Shown: positions 1 to 15,100, numbered from the stretch's first letter. The stretch is DNA of 64,000 bases from Paralvinella palmiformis (GCA_025642065.1 JAODUP010000573.1:629001-693000), one strand, 5' to 3'. Notes: generated by a model not told the origin, from the sequence alone. Program-made: numbers and translations.

Positions 1-108
1 TTACACTTCTTGTTCCATGCTACTTCACTAATGTACACAGCTTCACTGACCCACAAACCACAGTAAATGTCTGGATCATAAATTGTGCTTGCGTCACAGA
101 AATTGTCT
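1..108 (-). CDS. Possible VPS13 exon 14, partial
   Basis: An AG (ATTTTAAG) ends just before 108. From there one frame stays open to the window edge and has the phase needed to follow exon 13. The translation starts RDNFCDASTIYDPDIYC. I see no clear VPS13 signature in it, so it may simply be intron. Confidence 0.25.
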
Positions 109-276
109 CTTAAAATAGATATTCACAGAAGCATCTTTCGCTGGATACAATATTCCTTCAATAGTTCCATTTTTAATGCTAGGTAGTTCTTCATGTAATA
201 TTTCATAAATACTTCATACTGGGCTGGGATGATTAGTTTTTTTGAGCATAAAACAAAATTCAAGAATTTTACTGAC

Positions 277-413
277 CTGAGTCCATTTGAAGCAGGTCTA
301 TGATCTAGGCTGGAACTGACATGTGTCACTGTCAATTTCATTACTTCCTTACTATAATTGACAAGTGACATGGTGAAGCTCTTCACATTGGCTGTCAGTT
401 TGTGGGCAACATA
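277..413 (-). CDS. VPS13: VPS13 exon 13
   Basis: The exon encodes residues 476-520, starting [17 protein letters not shown] and ending with the HRPASNGLR segment. This matches the Q-Y-V-A-H-K/x-L strand and the Q/H-R-P-G/S-A/x-x-x-x-K part of VPS13. The acceptor is TTTGTCTCAAG and the donor GTCAGT. Confidence 0.88.
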
Positions 414-3130
414 CTTGAGACAAAATAAATGGTATGTCAGTTAAGTAATTTCTTTGATAATAATGAAAGATTATTAATAGTATAACAGTAATATAAATAA
501 TATGATTAATATCCAACTAATAAAAGTATTTTAACAATAAACATTTAACACACCAATTTCATTAAAATGTTACTTATTAAAATGCTTAAATATTAACAAA
601 AGTTTGATGCTACTCAAGACAATGTATATTTTATAATAAAATAACTAGCAAATATTATTATTTTAAATAACATTTTTCCAAATTGCAAGATACGTTTTTG
701 TGATGAGACACAAATACAATTAATATTAAAACTATTATACCTAAAAGTTATAATTAGTTATAGTCAGTATTATACAAGTTTTTTACTTGTTTTATCTTTA
801 ATCACATTTCCTTGAAAGTGAAATTCAATAATTATAAGCAATCAGTGGATACAATATCACACCTATATGATATGTTCATCAACTATAATTATCATATTAC
901 CTCAAGGTCATAACAAACTTACCTGTGGCTGTGGTTCTATATTTTGATTTTCATCATAACCAATACTCTTAAATAGATTGCTACGTTCATCAGGAGTCAA
1001 CTGTTTCAGCCATTCAGGTAAGTTACTTGGACGATATACAATCACCTCCCCTTCGTCGTCGTCATCGTTATGATCTGGATCGCCTTCGGCAGCCCACCAA
1101 GACCACCAACCTTCACGAGGCTTCTGATGAGTTACCTTGTTAGGTGCTTCTTTGGCAAACTGTGTCACAGATAAGAAAGGTGTAAAATAAGTTTACTGTT
1201 AATATCCAGTTAATTAAAACAAGCTATATTTCACTTAAAACTGGAGTTGTAATTAAATAGCCCAGTGATGAGAGACAGTGAACATACCTACAACTTACCA
1301 TTTATGATATCATGAATTTTTATACATAAAGAAATTAAAATTACCAGCTACCAAACAAAATACAGTCAGTTAATAAAAGTGGAAACATAATATGACTTAT
1401 CAAAAAGAAGTCTTTTTTTTATATTTAAAAAGGTTTCATTTTTATTTTAAAATAGCAAACATTCAAAACATTAAATATATTTTTATTTTTATTACAACAT
1501 AGACCATAAGATAGAAATCGTGATACAGTAAAGTCATAAATATTTTCACGTATTTCAGGTATTCATAAATATTTACCTGTGTATAAAAATATTTATCTTT
1601 ATAATATAAATCAACAAATTATTATATGTTTACATTATAGGATATCATAACAGCACATAAAATCTGGATCAAAAGTAATATCTGGATAATTTCAAAATGC
1701 AGAAAAACCTGTTCTAAAAGAGCCACCTCATCGCCAGGTCAGGTTTTTAAACACAGATGGCTTCATAAAATAAATGTTATTATCTATGATCAGACTCAGA
1801 TAATAAACTGGAAGAACTGATTTAATGGTCTTTTAGAGAGGTGGTCTCTTACAACATATTGCTATGTATGATTAGTTAACATTAATATTATCAGGGGAAG
1901 GCTTGTCAGAAAGTTTTTTTAGTAACTTTTTAGTAACATTAATCTTGAATGTATTCATTAGATCAACACTTTATTGGCTTCTTAATGTTCATAAATATAT
2001 TGATTTTGGCATAAGAATAAGTGAGAATGAATCTTGGGTGGATCTTTGGAAAAAGGGTCTACTATCTGAATGGAGGATGGGGGTGCAATGAGTATTATAT
2101 TACAGATTTTTTGTATATTGATCAAAAACATTTGATAATAAGCTGCTTGTGTATTGAATAATGACTGTTGGTGTTATGAGTGACACAAGCACAGCAAACC
2201 TTACTATTAACATAACTAATACCAGTCATAGTGTTAAGATCATGTTTTCAATGGATCATACCGTCCCAGTCATTAAGCCGAGGTAATTTTTCAGGTATAA
2301 ATAACTCAATTTATGGTAGAACCATCCATTAAACCAATCTAAAAATCTGAACTTTTCCCTGGAGTATTTCCAGGTGAGGTTTTGAATGCAGGATATAGTT
2401 TTGATTTCATAATTCATTATCCGTACCAAGGTGTTTTATATAGAATCTACTGTCAATAGATCAAGAAAAATTAAAACGATCATTTACACAAACTGTTAGC
2501 ACATATTAAACATTCAATGAATCGTTATGAAGTCAATGACTTAGAAATAATTAGATATATTTATACTGTCAATTACTACTAAGATGATACGTTTTGGTCA
2601 CTACCACGGCAATGAGCAAGACCATGTAAATTACTGGTATATGTGGTCAGTTAGTAACTAATTCTCTATTGAAAATAAATTAAGTAATCAGTGTTTATCC
2701 TGCCCAGACAAAATATGTATATGGGGGCACCCTAATGAGTAATGTCTATGCCGCAAAACGAATGAGATACAACGCTCTTGGGTATGGAATGTCTTGTGTA
2801 CGAGTTGTCTTGTTACTGACGCTGCCTTTGTGAAATCCGCTACTAAGTCCAACAAGATTTATCCATAATTACAAAAATCTGATAATTCTATATTTAAATA
2901 TTTATTTTCATTATAAAGCCATGTATAATTATCATTAACTTGTTTAGACGGTTGCTAATACACTGAAATTTTTTCTCAGAATAACTGGATTTCTTGACAC
3001 TGAAATAGCACCGGCCATTAAGCTGACCCCCCCCAAATTAGGGGTCAAAATTTTGACACAAAGTCTCGGCTTAATGGCCAGGACCTATGGTATATGTAAT
3101 ATGTAGGATGACATATCCATAAGGTAGCTA

Positions 3131-3211
<81 letters not shown>

Positions 3212-4415
3212 CCATATATACTCACATATAAGTCAATTTTTTGGGTAGGGAAAAGGGAGTTCTCAGAAGCAACTCGACTCGACTTATACGCATATCATAT
3301 ATTTCCTACCAGCTGAAGGAAATATATTTTTGGCCATCCTTGACACACAACACTATAGGATTCAACCCAATAAGAGTCAGAATAAAATCATCACATTGCT
3401 GCCTACAAATCCATTCAATAAATAACAATTAATTTTCATCAAATTGTTATTTGGATCTCAGAAACATGCAGCATTTTATGTAATAATACTTGATAGTCAC
3501 ACGCTGTTATCTACCAGTACCTCCAGATATGCTGTGAAACAATGAATTAATAACACTTGCCAATTGAACTTACAATCAGGCGTTTTTGTGTGAGCCACAG
3601 TTGGAACAAAATTACCACATCTCTGCCTACTAACGTCATTCAATAAATTACGATTAAGTTTTACCAAACTTTTATTTGGATCTCACAAACATGCCAGTCT
3701 TTATGTAATAATAGTTGATAGTCACGTGCTGTCAACTACCGGCATGATTAGCAATAATATAGGAATCACTGTTGACATTGCAAACCTTGCTCGCCACTTG
3801 CTGTGAAACAATTAATTAATAACACTTACCAGTTGAAGTTAGAATCAGGCGTGTTTGATGTGACAAGTTTGTTTATTAGTTAAATATAACATCAAAGCGA
3901 AATCTGTCTGTGTGTGTGTGTGTCACTGGCGGTGAAGAAATTGAAACTGATATATTTATGAAGCACTTGCTGACGCCATGAGTTTGAAATGACTAGGTCA
4001 GCTTTTTCGTGAATGAAGACAATGATTCGAATTCTGAGGGATTTTTAAGGTATAGATTCCATATATGCAGTATGCGGCATCGAGAAACACCTGCCCCTGA
4101 CGTCATATTCTAGTTTCCCCCGTCCGTTTTTTACAAGTTGCCTTACGAATGATGGAGCGATTCAGTTTGCCATATCCGCATCAATACGCAGCCACATGAC
4201 AAATCATATGAAGCATCCAGACATATGGAAGTGCTCTCGTCTGTTTACATGCTGTTCCATTTTTGCTGTATCCGCATACCGCATATATGGAATTTCAGCT
4301 TCAGCCAATATTTAACGTCGACTTATACAGTGAGCATATGCCTGAGGAACAAATTACAGGGTCAAAATTGACCTTGACGTATCTGTGGGGTCAACTTATA
4401 CACAGTATATACCGT

Positions 4416-4465
<50 letters not shown>

Positions 4466-4927
4466 CATAATTTGCTAACGGTCACAATGATGTAACAAGA
4501 CCCTGCAAATTTGCACCAAACTTATTTGGGTGAAATGTATTGTTGGAGTAGGGTTAAAAAAACACAATGCTTATTATTTCAGGATAACTCAACACAAGAG
4601 TATGCAAACACGTTTTGATGTTGTTGAAATGTCCTCGTTACATCATTCGTACCGGGACTCGTCGATGTTACATAACAGTCAGCATGAGTTTGATAAAAAC
4701 TTTCAATTGCAGCTCATATTTGACCATATTTCATCAGTCTATATAAGTTCCATAATGTAAAAATGACAGATTTATTATATTAAATGAATATTTGCATAGT
4801 TGTAGGCTTTGTAAACTGTTGTCAAAATTAATTTAAATATGAACAACATATTCAGAGTAAATAACATTATAACATATGAAGATATAGCAGATACTCTTAA
4901 AACTTAACATTGTGACATTTAGCAAAT

Positions 4928-4973
<46 letters not shown>

Positions 4974-6103
4974 TTTGGATGCTCCTTTCTTAAATTATAA
5001 CATTTTACATAAATTACTGGGAACTGTCACAGTAGCAAAGGAACTGAGTAAAGCTGAGATTATTTAAAGATGACAGGACATTTTAAACATCAACAAACTT
5101 ACCTCAAGTTTAGCATGTTCTCTAGCTATCACAATACTAGCTACATCAAGTTGATCTTCAAGAGTACATAACTCTGCTGACTTTTGTGGATGTGCCAGGT
5201 ACATTTTATAAAGCTTCTTGTATTGTCTGTACCTATCTCTGTGTAAGTAAACAACACAGGTGGCATAGATGATTAATGTCTGAATCGATGTCGATCAAAT
5301 AAAACATATCATAATAACAAAGGGCTTTAAGGTATTATTAGCCTTAACATACCACCTGCATTAACAAAAAACAGCTAAAAGCAATTATCTAATTATGCTA
5401 TAAGTAACTATTTAAAAAAAATGTAACTGGCTTTAAAGAATCTCCTGTGTTAATGGTCAACCAAAAATACTGTTAATGGTAAAGAATTTATTTACTAACA
5501 TGTGTGCATGTTTCTGCATGCATTTTTGCACACTAAGTATTGTAATATCTCACCAGTCCCCATCAGTCTGTGGGGGAGATAGGGAGAATATATGTGTGTG
5601 TGTGTGTGTGTGTAAGATCTATTTACCTATGTTTTTTTATCCTACTCCAGCTATAAGGTCTGATGGATTCTTCGACAATTGCCTTGTATGTGTAATGCCA
5701 CCATTTATCAGCATTACCATGTAGTGGGACACCAGGACTATAACGTCGATATCGCTGATTAACATCCATCATGGTCAGTGAATCAGATAGGTTTAGTGCA
5801 TTGAGAAACTGAAAATGAAAATAAAAATGGGTAAAATCTTTGCAAAATAAGTAACATATGGTTATTTCCATAAGAACAACAAATGCAATATTGAGAAAAA
5901 GTTCAGTCCAATGCACATCTCTAACTCGTGAGAATTGTGATCAAATCTAAGTGCTCAGTGTCCACTCACTCTTAGTAGTCTTACACAATATTTACAGGGT
6001 CCTGTCATTAGATAGTGTCCAATAACGTTATAGAGTGTTTATTGGATATCTTATAATAGTTATATAGAGTTGAGTCATCCTATACATTGTCCACTCATAC
6101 AGT

Positions 6104-6190
<87 letters not shown>

Positions 6191-9100
6191 ACACAACATT
6201 TACTTGCTATTCCGTACTGTGTCCCATCATGATATACACTGACCATTTATTATATACAGTGACCAGTAGCCATTTTATACAGTGTTCAGTCATCCTATTC
6301 AATGTCCAGTCATCTTATACAGTACCCAGTCATCTTATACAGTACCCAGTCATCTTATACAGTTCCCAGTCATCTTATACAGTACCCAGTCATCTTATAC
6401 AGTTTCCAGTTATCTGATAGAGTATCCAGTCATCTTATACAGTACCCAGTCATCTTATAGTATCCAGTCATCTTATACAGTTTCCAGTCATCTCATACAG
6501 TTTCCAGTCATCTCATACAGTTGCCAGTCATCTTATACAGTTTCCAGTCATCTTATACAGTTTCCAGTCATCTTATACAGTTTCCAGTCATCTTATACAG
6601 TTTCCAGTCATCTTATACAGTTTCCAGTCATCTTATACAGTTTCCAGTGATCTTATACAGTTTCCAGTGATCTTATACAGTACCCAGTCATCTTATAGTT
6701 TCCAGTCATCTTATACAGTTTCCAGTCATCTTATACAGTTTTTAGTCATCTTATTCAGTACCCAGTCATCTTATACAGTTTTCAGTCATTTTATACAGTT
6801 TCCAGTCATCTTATACAGTACCCAGTCATCTTATACAGTACCCAGTCATCTTATACAGTACCCAGTCATCTCATACAGTTTCCAGTCATCTCATACAGTT
6901 GCCAGTCATCTTATACAGTTTCCAGTCATCTTATACAGTTTTTAGTCATCTTATACAGTTTCCAGTCATCTTATACAGTTTTCAGTGATCTTATACAGTT
7001 TCCAGTGATCTTATACAGTACCCAGTGATCTTATACAGTTTCCAGTGATCTTATACAGTACCCAGTCATCTTATAGTTTCCAGTCATCTTATACAGTTTC
7101 CAGTCATCTTATACAGTTTTTAGTCATCTTATTCAGTACCCAGTCATCTTATACAGTTTTCAGTCATTTTATACAGTTTCCAGTCATCTTATACAGTACC
7201 CAGTCATCTTATACAGTACCCAGTCATCTTATACAGTACCCAGTCATCTTATACAGTACCCAGTCATCTTATACAGTACCCAGTCATCTTATACAGTTTC
7301 CAGTCATCTTATACAGTACCCAGTCATCTTATACAGTACCCAGTCATCTTATACAGTACCCAGTCATCTTATACAGTATCCAGTCATCTTATACAGTACC
7401 CAGTCATCTTATACAGTACCCAGTCATCTTATACAGTTTCCAGTCATCTTATACAGTACCCAGTCATCTTATACAGTACCCAGTCATCTTATACAGTATC
7501 CAGTCATCTTATACAGTTTCCAGTCATCTTATACAGTACCCAGTCATCTTATACAGTTTCCAGTCATCTTATACAGTATCCAGTCATCTTATACAGTACC
7601 CAGTCATCTTATACAGTACCCAGTCATCTTATACAGTACCCAGTCATCTTATACAGTACCCAGTCATCTTATACAGTATCCAGTCATCTTATACAGTTTC
7701 CAGTCATCTTAAACAATATCCAATCATCGTATGGATTGTCCAACTATCTCATACAGTGTCCAGTTATCTCGTACAGTATCCAGTCATACTGTATCCATTC
7801 ATCTCATACTGTATCCATTCATCATATACAGTGTCCAGTCATCTTATACAGTGTCCAGTCATCTTATACGGTCTCCAGTCATCTTATACAATATTTAGCC
7901 ATCTAGGAATGTTGAAAGCAATAATAACTTCAGATAAACAATCGCTAACTACTTGTCCTCCTTAAACATTCACCTATAAACAACAGTTTTTAACCCTCTC
8001 AGTTTTAGTTATAACAGAGGCACAACAAATGTGTATTTTCAGGGCTCGACATTAACTTTTTTGGCCACTTGTCATGTAGGACAAGTCACACTTCATTTTT
8101 GTTTGTCCAAAATAAAAATTCACTTGTCCGAGAACTGGCCAGGTTAGCCTTAGTAGGTACGCACCTAGCTAGAGCTTTTGCAGAACATTTCATCGGCTGC
8201 CTCGTTATGAAACAGCCCTGGAAATTCAAATATCCATTTACCAAAACACTTTGTTTCTTTTTTGCTTCATATTATTTTTGCGATACAGAACATCCCTTTG
8301 CAAGTTTCTTTCTGGAACTTTGAAGTTGAATTTCGACAACGACATCTTGAATCATTTCCATGATTTGAGTGATTACTAAATTGTACACTGAACTAGCAAC
8401 TGAGTCTCGTCACGTAGCCAGTGGCTATTGGCATCAGCGCATTAAAATATGCCAAGAACTTAGGGCTAGAAGAATATTTCTACATCTCACTAGCCCCTGG
8501 GCTGGTAAAATTTAAATCCACTAGCCCAACCAAATTTCTTACTACAACAAAAATTTACTAGCTATTAAAACCATTTTTTTTATTAGTCAGAACAAAACTG
8601 TCCTGGAATCGACAGAGAACATCAGGTTGTAAATTTGTGTATGATTGCTATTTTACAACTATTTTGTGCACATGGTAGGCCAAATGGGATGAGTGATCTC
8701 CAAAGGTAATGAAGTGAAATCAAAGATGAAAATCAGCTATGCTCACGCCAAGATTCAAACTTAGGTGGTAGTGACCAATTACACCACGAAGGCGATAAAG
8801 ACAATAATTATGTGTTTGTGATTTTATTGATCCACATTCTAACATAATAATAAATCCAGTAATAAATTATTGGTCATGTCCACAATCTGACCGTTGAGGT
8901 GATAAGGGAAGCCCATTGTTGTTAAAATATAAAATAAAGCACAACACAGCAAACAAAGACAGTAATAATTCATATACAGAGGATCAAGGAAGAAACACAA
9001 TTAAGTTACAAAAAACTCCATATATTTCCTTCAGCAAAGTATGAAAACAGTTAATATGGAATCTATATTTATGTCAAAATATTAACATAAAATGGAGAGA

Positions 9101-12100
9101 AAAAACAGTGAATAAACAAATAAATAGGAAAGGGACAGAAATCCACCACATAAACAAGACCATGTGCTTTTATTTACTGTAAACAAAGACAACTGGCCAA
9201 TCAGGAGAGAATAGCACAGTTAGTTAGAGCGTCGTACTCGTAGCCGAAGGGTCGCAGGTTCGAGACTCCAGAAAGCTGCAATGTTGTCATGTGGCGACTG
9301 GTTCACTCATCCATAATAGATGTGATGGCTATGTGTTTTGAGTAATGCTTTGCACCTATAATGGCAGCATGCATTGTATGCTTCCTTGGGAGTTGAGATG
9401 TGTCCTGGATTGGAACAGGTCTCTCAGTCAGGGATAATAATATTGTAAAGCGCCTTAGAGCAGCTATCTAGCTGGTTAGGGCACTATATAAATGTCACAT
9501 ATTATCACACATTATAATATTTGAGTCACATGACCATCATAATACAAATGGATGTTTACCAGCGAAGATCCCCAAGCTCAACAAAATATCTCCCATCATT
9601 CAAGTATGGTTCTTATATTCAGTAAATATTTATAAATATGACATCTGAAATGGTTACATTAGATTTTAGCATTATTTCAGATCTGGAAACTATCAGCAGA
9701 TAAATATTTGTCGTTTATCATGTCCCATTTTCTGCTGAAAATTAGTCCAAAATCCAGTCTATAACCAGGAACAGCGCTTTTTAGTGACAGTTAATGAGGT
9801 ATTGGCATGGGTGTTTTAAACGGTGATACCTTTTCCACTGTGAAGAGCTCCAAAACAGCGGAAAATAATATTCTATGGAAAGCGTATTTGTGATGGCTCT
9901 TAGTCACTAAGAACCATAGAAAATACGACTTGACATGGCGGATAACCAAACATGTGGTTTTACTTGTCCGATTATGTAGTTTGGTTGTCCCGAACAGGTG
10001 GACAACCGTTAATGTTGAGCCCTGATTTTCCTAACAAATTAACATTTAGAGGAATGTTTTGAATATTATTTTGCTTAAATTATCATGATGATCAATATTT
10101 CTTCAGTCCACACAGTACAAAGAGATGTTATCTAATCCAACTACAAGATGATTTTCCAATCTCTAGAAACAATTGTCATTACGCTGAAATGGAAGTTGCT
10201 CTTAACTCCATCTGTCTGGTCACAATACTGACTTTTGTCACCTACACAATCAGTAGAAATAAACTATGAATTATCAATTAATACTTAAGATAGTCTAGAC
10301 TTGGAATCAGGATATCACTGGGAAAGAAAAAGACAATGACACTAGCTGTCTCTTTGATTATAGTTTCTAGGTTAATTCATATCACACTTCTTATAAATTA
10401 AAAGGTTTTTTTCTTAAGAAAACATCCCAACTACATAACAAGTGAAATCTGATAGGAAACACATTTCATGGAATATGTAATGAATCAGTTAGTGTAATTT
10501 CACATCAAACACAATGTTACAAATGAAACAAACACATACCACCATTAACAAATCATGTTTATAAATAAAGGATTTTTATTTGAATAATTTTTAACGGGAA
10601 ACGTTAGTTGTTTGGTGACAATTCATTAAAATCAAATCACTAGTTCATCACTGATAATGACTGTCAGATAAACCAAAAAACAAGTTATCAATCATCAAAG
10701 TCGGGGTGCTTCCTCTATTTGCAAATTTTCCAGTCTGTCACGTAATCTATTGAAGAGAAACTTGTCTTTTGTATAAAACAAAGACATGATATCCATAATG
10801 AGGAGTGGACAATGTACAGCAATAAAACGAATAACAAATGAAAAATGAATATCGATCAATCTTAATAATGAATAGAGACAGTATATTGAAGGCCAGAACC
10901 GAAATTATTATGGATTTATATTAACATAATGCCATTGTTTTTTGAATACTTGTTTTACAAATCTGCTGATCACAACTGAAACCCGCTGTTTGGAAATAAA
11001 ATTCACTTTATTCTTTTTATTATTATTTTTGAGTCGACCCACCTGACCACCTTGCGGAAGTGATTAGCCTACCACACCAATAAAAGAATATGTGCACAGT
11101 AGCCTTATCATGGTGATATATTTGGTGCCGATTTTAAGTACCATAGATACTCGTGTATAGGCCGCACTCATGTATAAGACGTACCGGGTTTTAGGACCAA
11201 TAAATCCCCCTAGAGTCAAACCCGCGTATAACTATAAGACGCACTAAAGCCAGCAATATTTATTCAAAACCAAACAATTCGCCTTCTTCGTTGAAGTCAG
11301 TGTCGGATTTGTCACAATGTTCAGCACACAATACCTCATCTCCCATGCCATCTAAATCATTGCTGATAGATTACTTCTTGAATGATCTGGTAATGAAAGC
11401 AGGGTCGATTTAATCCTAGCCATTTTCACGAACTGTGTGACGATAGGTAAAAAGGCCACTTCAGGTAGTCTGCTGCTGTGCGTTCATTTCCATAATGTTG
11501 TTTGAAGTAGTTTATTAGTAGTTCCCATGTGCCAACTTTGGAAGTAATAAACACATTGTTTGCTGTAATCGTTTTTCCTTTGATGTAGCTTCTATGGTTA
11601 TTCTTTACGTAGCCTCATTTACTGTTCTGTTCTGTTCAATTACACAATCACACATTTTGATAGTAATCACATGTCTTAGATAGACCAAAAATAATATCTG
11701 CCTCTAATATGGCGGTTATCACGATTAAGTTTGGCTTCGAAAGACAAGAGTGAAAACACACGTAATTAATTTGTTTGTTGTTCATATATTCATTATTAAT
11801 GTTAGAAAACAATATTATTGTATTTCCCCCTAAATTATGGCAAATATTAACTTCCCTTTTAGTCTGACCCGTGTATAAGACACACTCGCTTTTGGTGTCG
11901 ATCTCATGATATCCAAAGTGCGGCCTATACACGAGTATATACGATTTCCACTATTTATGTTCTTATCAATGAGGGGGCAGTTATAATTAGTTTAAATTTA
12001 CAAATAATTTCAAAATGGAACTGACTTGTCATCATTCTAATTCGCTTCCGCATGGTGGTGTAAAAATAAAACATAAAGCCAGAGTAATTCCGAATATGTG

Positions 12101-15100
12101 CTGTGGGGCATTTGTAAATGGTTGAGTACTGATTATGTCAAATCTTTTAGAAACTAGAACTTTGTTTTTAATTTTTTTCCGACCATCCCTATGTTTTCAG
12201 TGATTTAATTGTTTTTCTCCCGACCAGCCAACTCTAATTTTTGGGAGATTTTACGTAAAAAAAAGTATTAAAAAAACAATGGAAAAATACAATCCAGATC
12301 ACAGTAAATTGAAGGGATGTCGACATCTAAGATATAATAACACTCTAGACTCTGTGATATTAACCAAGAATATCTTTCTGGGACCATAGAAAGTCTGTCA
12401 CCTAACTGTCATCTAACTGAATAGTCTAGTCTTAAATTAAAAACAATTAACACTTGATCAAACTTAATTATGGAAAGCATTACTAACCTGTTGTCTAGAA
12501 ACCAGTACTTCTATATCATCCAAGATGAAATCTACAGTGAACTTGGGTAACGCAGAATTCTCATCTTTGTTAACTATCAGCTTCACATTAGCTGCTACTG
12601 GTCTTAATACTGAGAAATAATGATAAAGTATAGTAAGGAATATTAATATTACTATTATGAAGTGATTACAAATTGATAAGTAGAAGATTATGTAAATATT
12701 AGAATTTGTCTTCTTATAACTGCGTACAAACACACATACACACATGCATACACAAAGGTATGCACACACACACACACACACACAGTCCACAAAACAATCT
12801 GCTAAAGGATACTATGTGCTTTAGAAAACATCAAACAGTGTATGTATGTGTATGTGTGTGTTAAACATAACACATACTAAAGTCTAAGTTCTCCTCCATT
12901 ATCCTGTGCGTATTTATGGAATTCTTCAGCAAATTCTGAAGAAAAAACACAATTTTCATATTCAATTGACATAATATCCAGGCTGCGGATAAAAAAATTA
13001 GATCACAAAATTATGAGATAAGCATTTTGTGTATCATAGTAATAAAGTTTTTCAGTTATATCCTTTAATCTATCAAATAAAATCTTCACATTCTGGAATA
13101 AATAAGTTTTGCTATGAATTACATATGACACACATATGCCATGATTCATTTATCAAAAGAACAGTTAATAGGTTGAAACCATGGTAGCGCAGTTAGTTAG
13201 AGCGTAGGACTCGTAGCTGAATGGTCGCTGGTTCAAGGCTCCATGAGCTGCAATGTTGTCATGTGGCAACTGGTTCACTCATCCATAAAAAATGAGTACC
13301 TGACAGGATGTGATGGCTTTGTGTTTCAGTAATGCTTTGTGCCTATAATGGCAGCATGCGTTGTATGCTCCCTTGGGAGTTGATATATGTGCTGGGTGGA
13401 AACAGGTCTGAGTCAGGGATAATAATATTGTAAAGCAGCTTAGAGCAGCTTCTAGATGAATAGGGTGCTATATAAATATCACATATTATTATTTATTATA
13501 ATCCTTTCATTAATAAATTACACATCTAAAAGTATTACTTTTTACTGTGGGTAATTAGTTTTACTAATTAATACTAACCCTCCAGGCATGTGTCTGTAGT
13601 TTTGTGCTGATGAGACAAGATTCTGGCAGAAGTGTATTCCAGTAGATGGATAAACCATGTAACTTTACTAGCTGTAAAAGAAAGTATTCAATTGCATTCT
13701 TATGCTCAATTTAAAAAAAAATTATATCACATGACATCATTGTATTGACATTTGGTTGTGAGAAATCTTTTATGAAATGAAAAATAAACTAAATCAGTTT
13801 GCTAAATATATAACATGATTGAGAAGAGAAATAAAGATATATAAACTTGCAGAATTAACAATATATTTGCTTTATGAAAAAAGTTGTTCACATATATTGG
13901 ATCGACTTTTTTTGATAGTTCAACAAGAAATGTTACACTGCCTGTGAAATGTTTGTTATAATGTCAGCAGGATGTTTGTTATACTGTCATTTGATTGTTT
14001 GTTAAAGTGTCACCAAGATGTTTGTTATAGTATCAACAGAATGTTTATTATAGTGTCAGTAAGTTGTTTGTTATAGTATCAATAGGATGTTTATTAGAGT
14101 GTCAGGAGGTTGTTTGTTATAGTATCAATAGGATGTTTATTAGAGTGTCAGGAAGTTGTTTGTTATAGTATTAACAGGATGTTTATTATGGCATCAGTAG
14201 GTTGTTTGGTAATGTATCAACAAGATGTTTATTATAGTGTCAGTAGGTTGTTAGTTATAGTATCAAGAGGACATTTATTAGAGTGACAGTATATTCTTTG
14301 TTATAATATCAACAATACATTTATTATAATGTCAGTAGGTTGTGTATTATAGTATCAACAGGATGTTTATTATGGTGTTAGTAGGCTTGTGCATTATAGT
14401 ATCAACAGGATGTGTATTATGGTGTCAGTAGGTTGTGTGTTACAGTATCAACAGGATGTTTATTAGTGTCAGTGGGTTGTTTGTTATAGTATCAACAGGA
14501 TGCTTATTATGATGTCAGTAGGTTGTGTGTTACAGTATCAACAGGATGTTTATTAGAGTGTCAGTGGGTTGTTTGTTATAGTATCAACAGGATGCTTATT
14601 ATGATGTCAGTAGGTTGTGTTATAGTATCAACAGGATGTTTATTATGCTGTCAGTAGGCTGTGTGTTATAGTATCAACATGATATTTATTATGGTGTCAG
14701 TAGGTTGTGTGTTATAGTATCAACAGGATGTTTATCAGAGTATCAGTGGGTTGTGTGTAATATTATCAAAAGGATGTTTATTATGGTGTCAGTCGGTTGT
14801 GTGTTATAGTATCAACAGAATATTTATTAGAGTGTCAACAGGCTGTTTGTTATAGTGTCAACAGGCTGTTTATTATGGTGTCAGAAGGTTGTGTGTCATA
14901 GTATCAACAGGATCTTTATTAGACTATCAGTGGGTTGTTTGTTATAGTATCAACAGGATGCTTATTATGATGTCAGTAGGTTGTGTGTTATAGTATCAAC
15001 AGGATTATTATAGTGTCAGTAGGTTGTGTGTTATAGTATCAACAGGATTATTATAGTGTCAGTAGGTTGTTTGTTATAGTGTCTATGGGATGTTTGTTAT

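Larger units (their letters stand above)
8040..10024. mobile_element. hAT-like composite element, CAGGGCTC ends
   Basis: The left end is CAGGGCTCGACATTAAC at 8040. The right end is GTTAATGTTGAGCCCTG ending at 10024. The two are inverted repeats with one mismatch over 17 bases. CAGGG termini and the nearby GGACAAG/ACTTGTCC repeats are typical of hAT elements. The flanks ATTTTC (left, overlapping) and ATTTTC (right) could be a target duplication, but the 8-bp register is not exact. No transposase is visible. Two SINEs are nested inside in opposite orientations. Confidence 0.6.

Noticed and set aside
1711..1851. Tiny foldback with AAAGAGCCACCTC inverted ends
   Set aside because: The match is short and imperfect, and there are no flanking duplications or second copies in the window.
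6070..7965. Long S/Q/Y-rich open frames on the plus strand, up to about 300 codons
   Set aside because: They are translations of the 20-bp minisatellite. All frames are open because the unit lacks stops, and the repeat period is not codon-based.
11648..11932. Minus-strand open frame of 94 codons near the right end of copy B
   Set aside because: It lies entirely within a non-autonomous element, reads through its TIR and matches no family I recognise.
9205..13260. tRNA-like segments with A and B boxes (9205, 13178, also 17493, 31626, 44540, 57014)
   Set aside because: They lack complete cloverleaf pairing and each is followed by a shared non-tRNA body and tail, so they are SINE heads and not tRNA genes.
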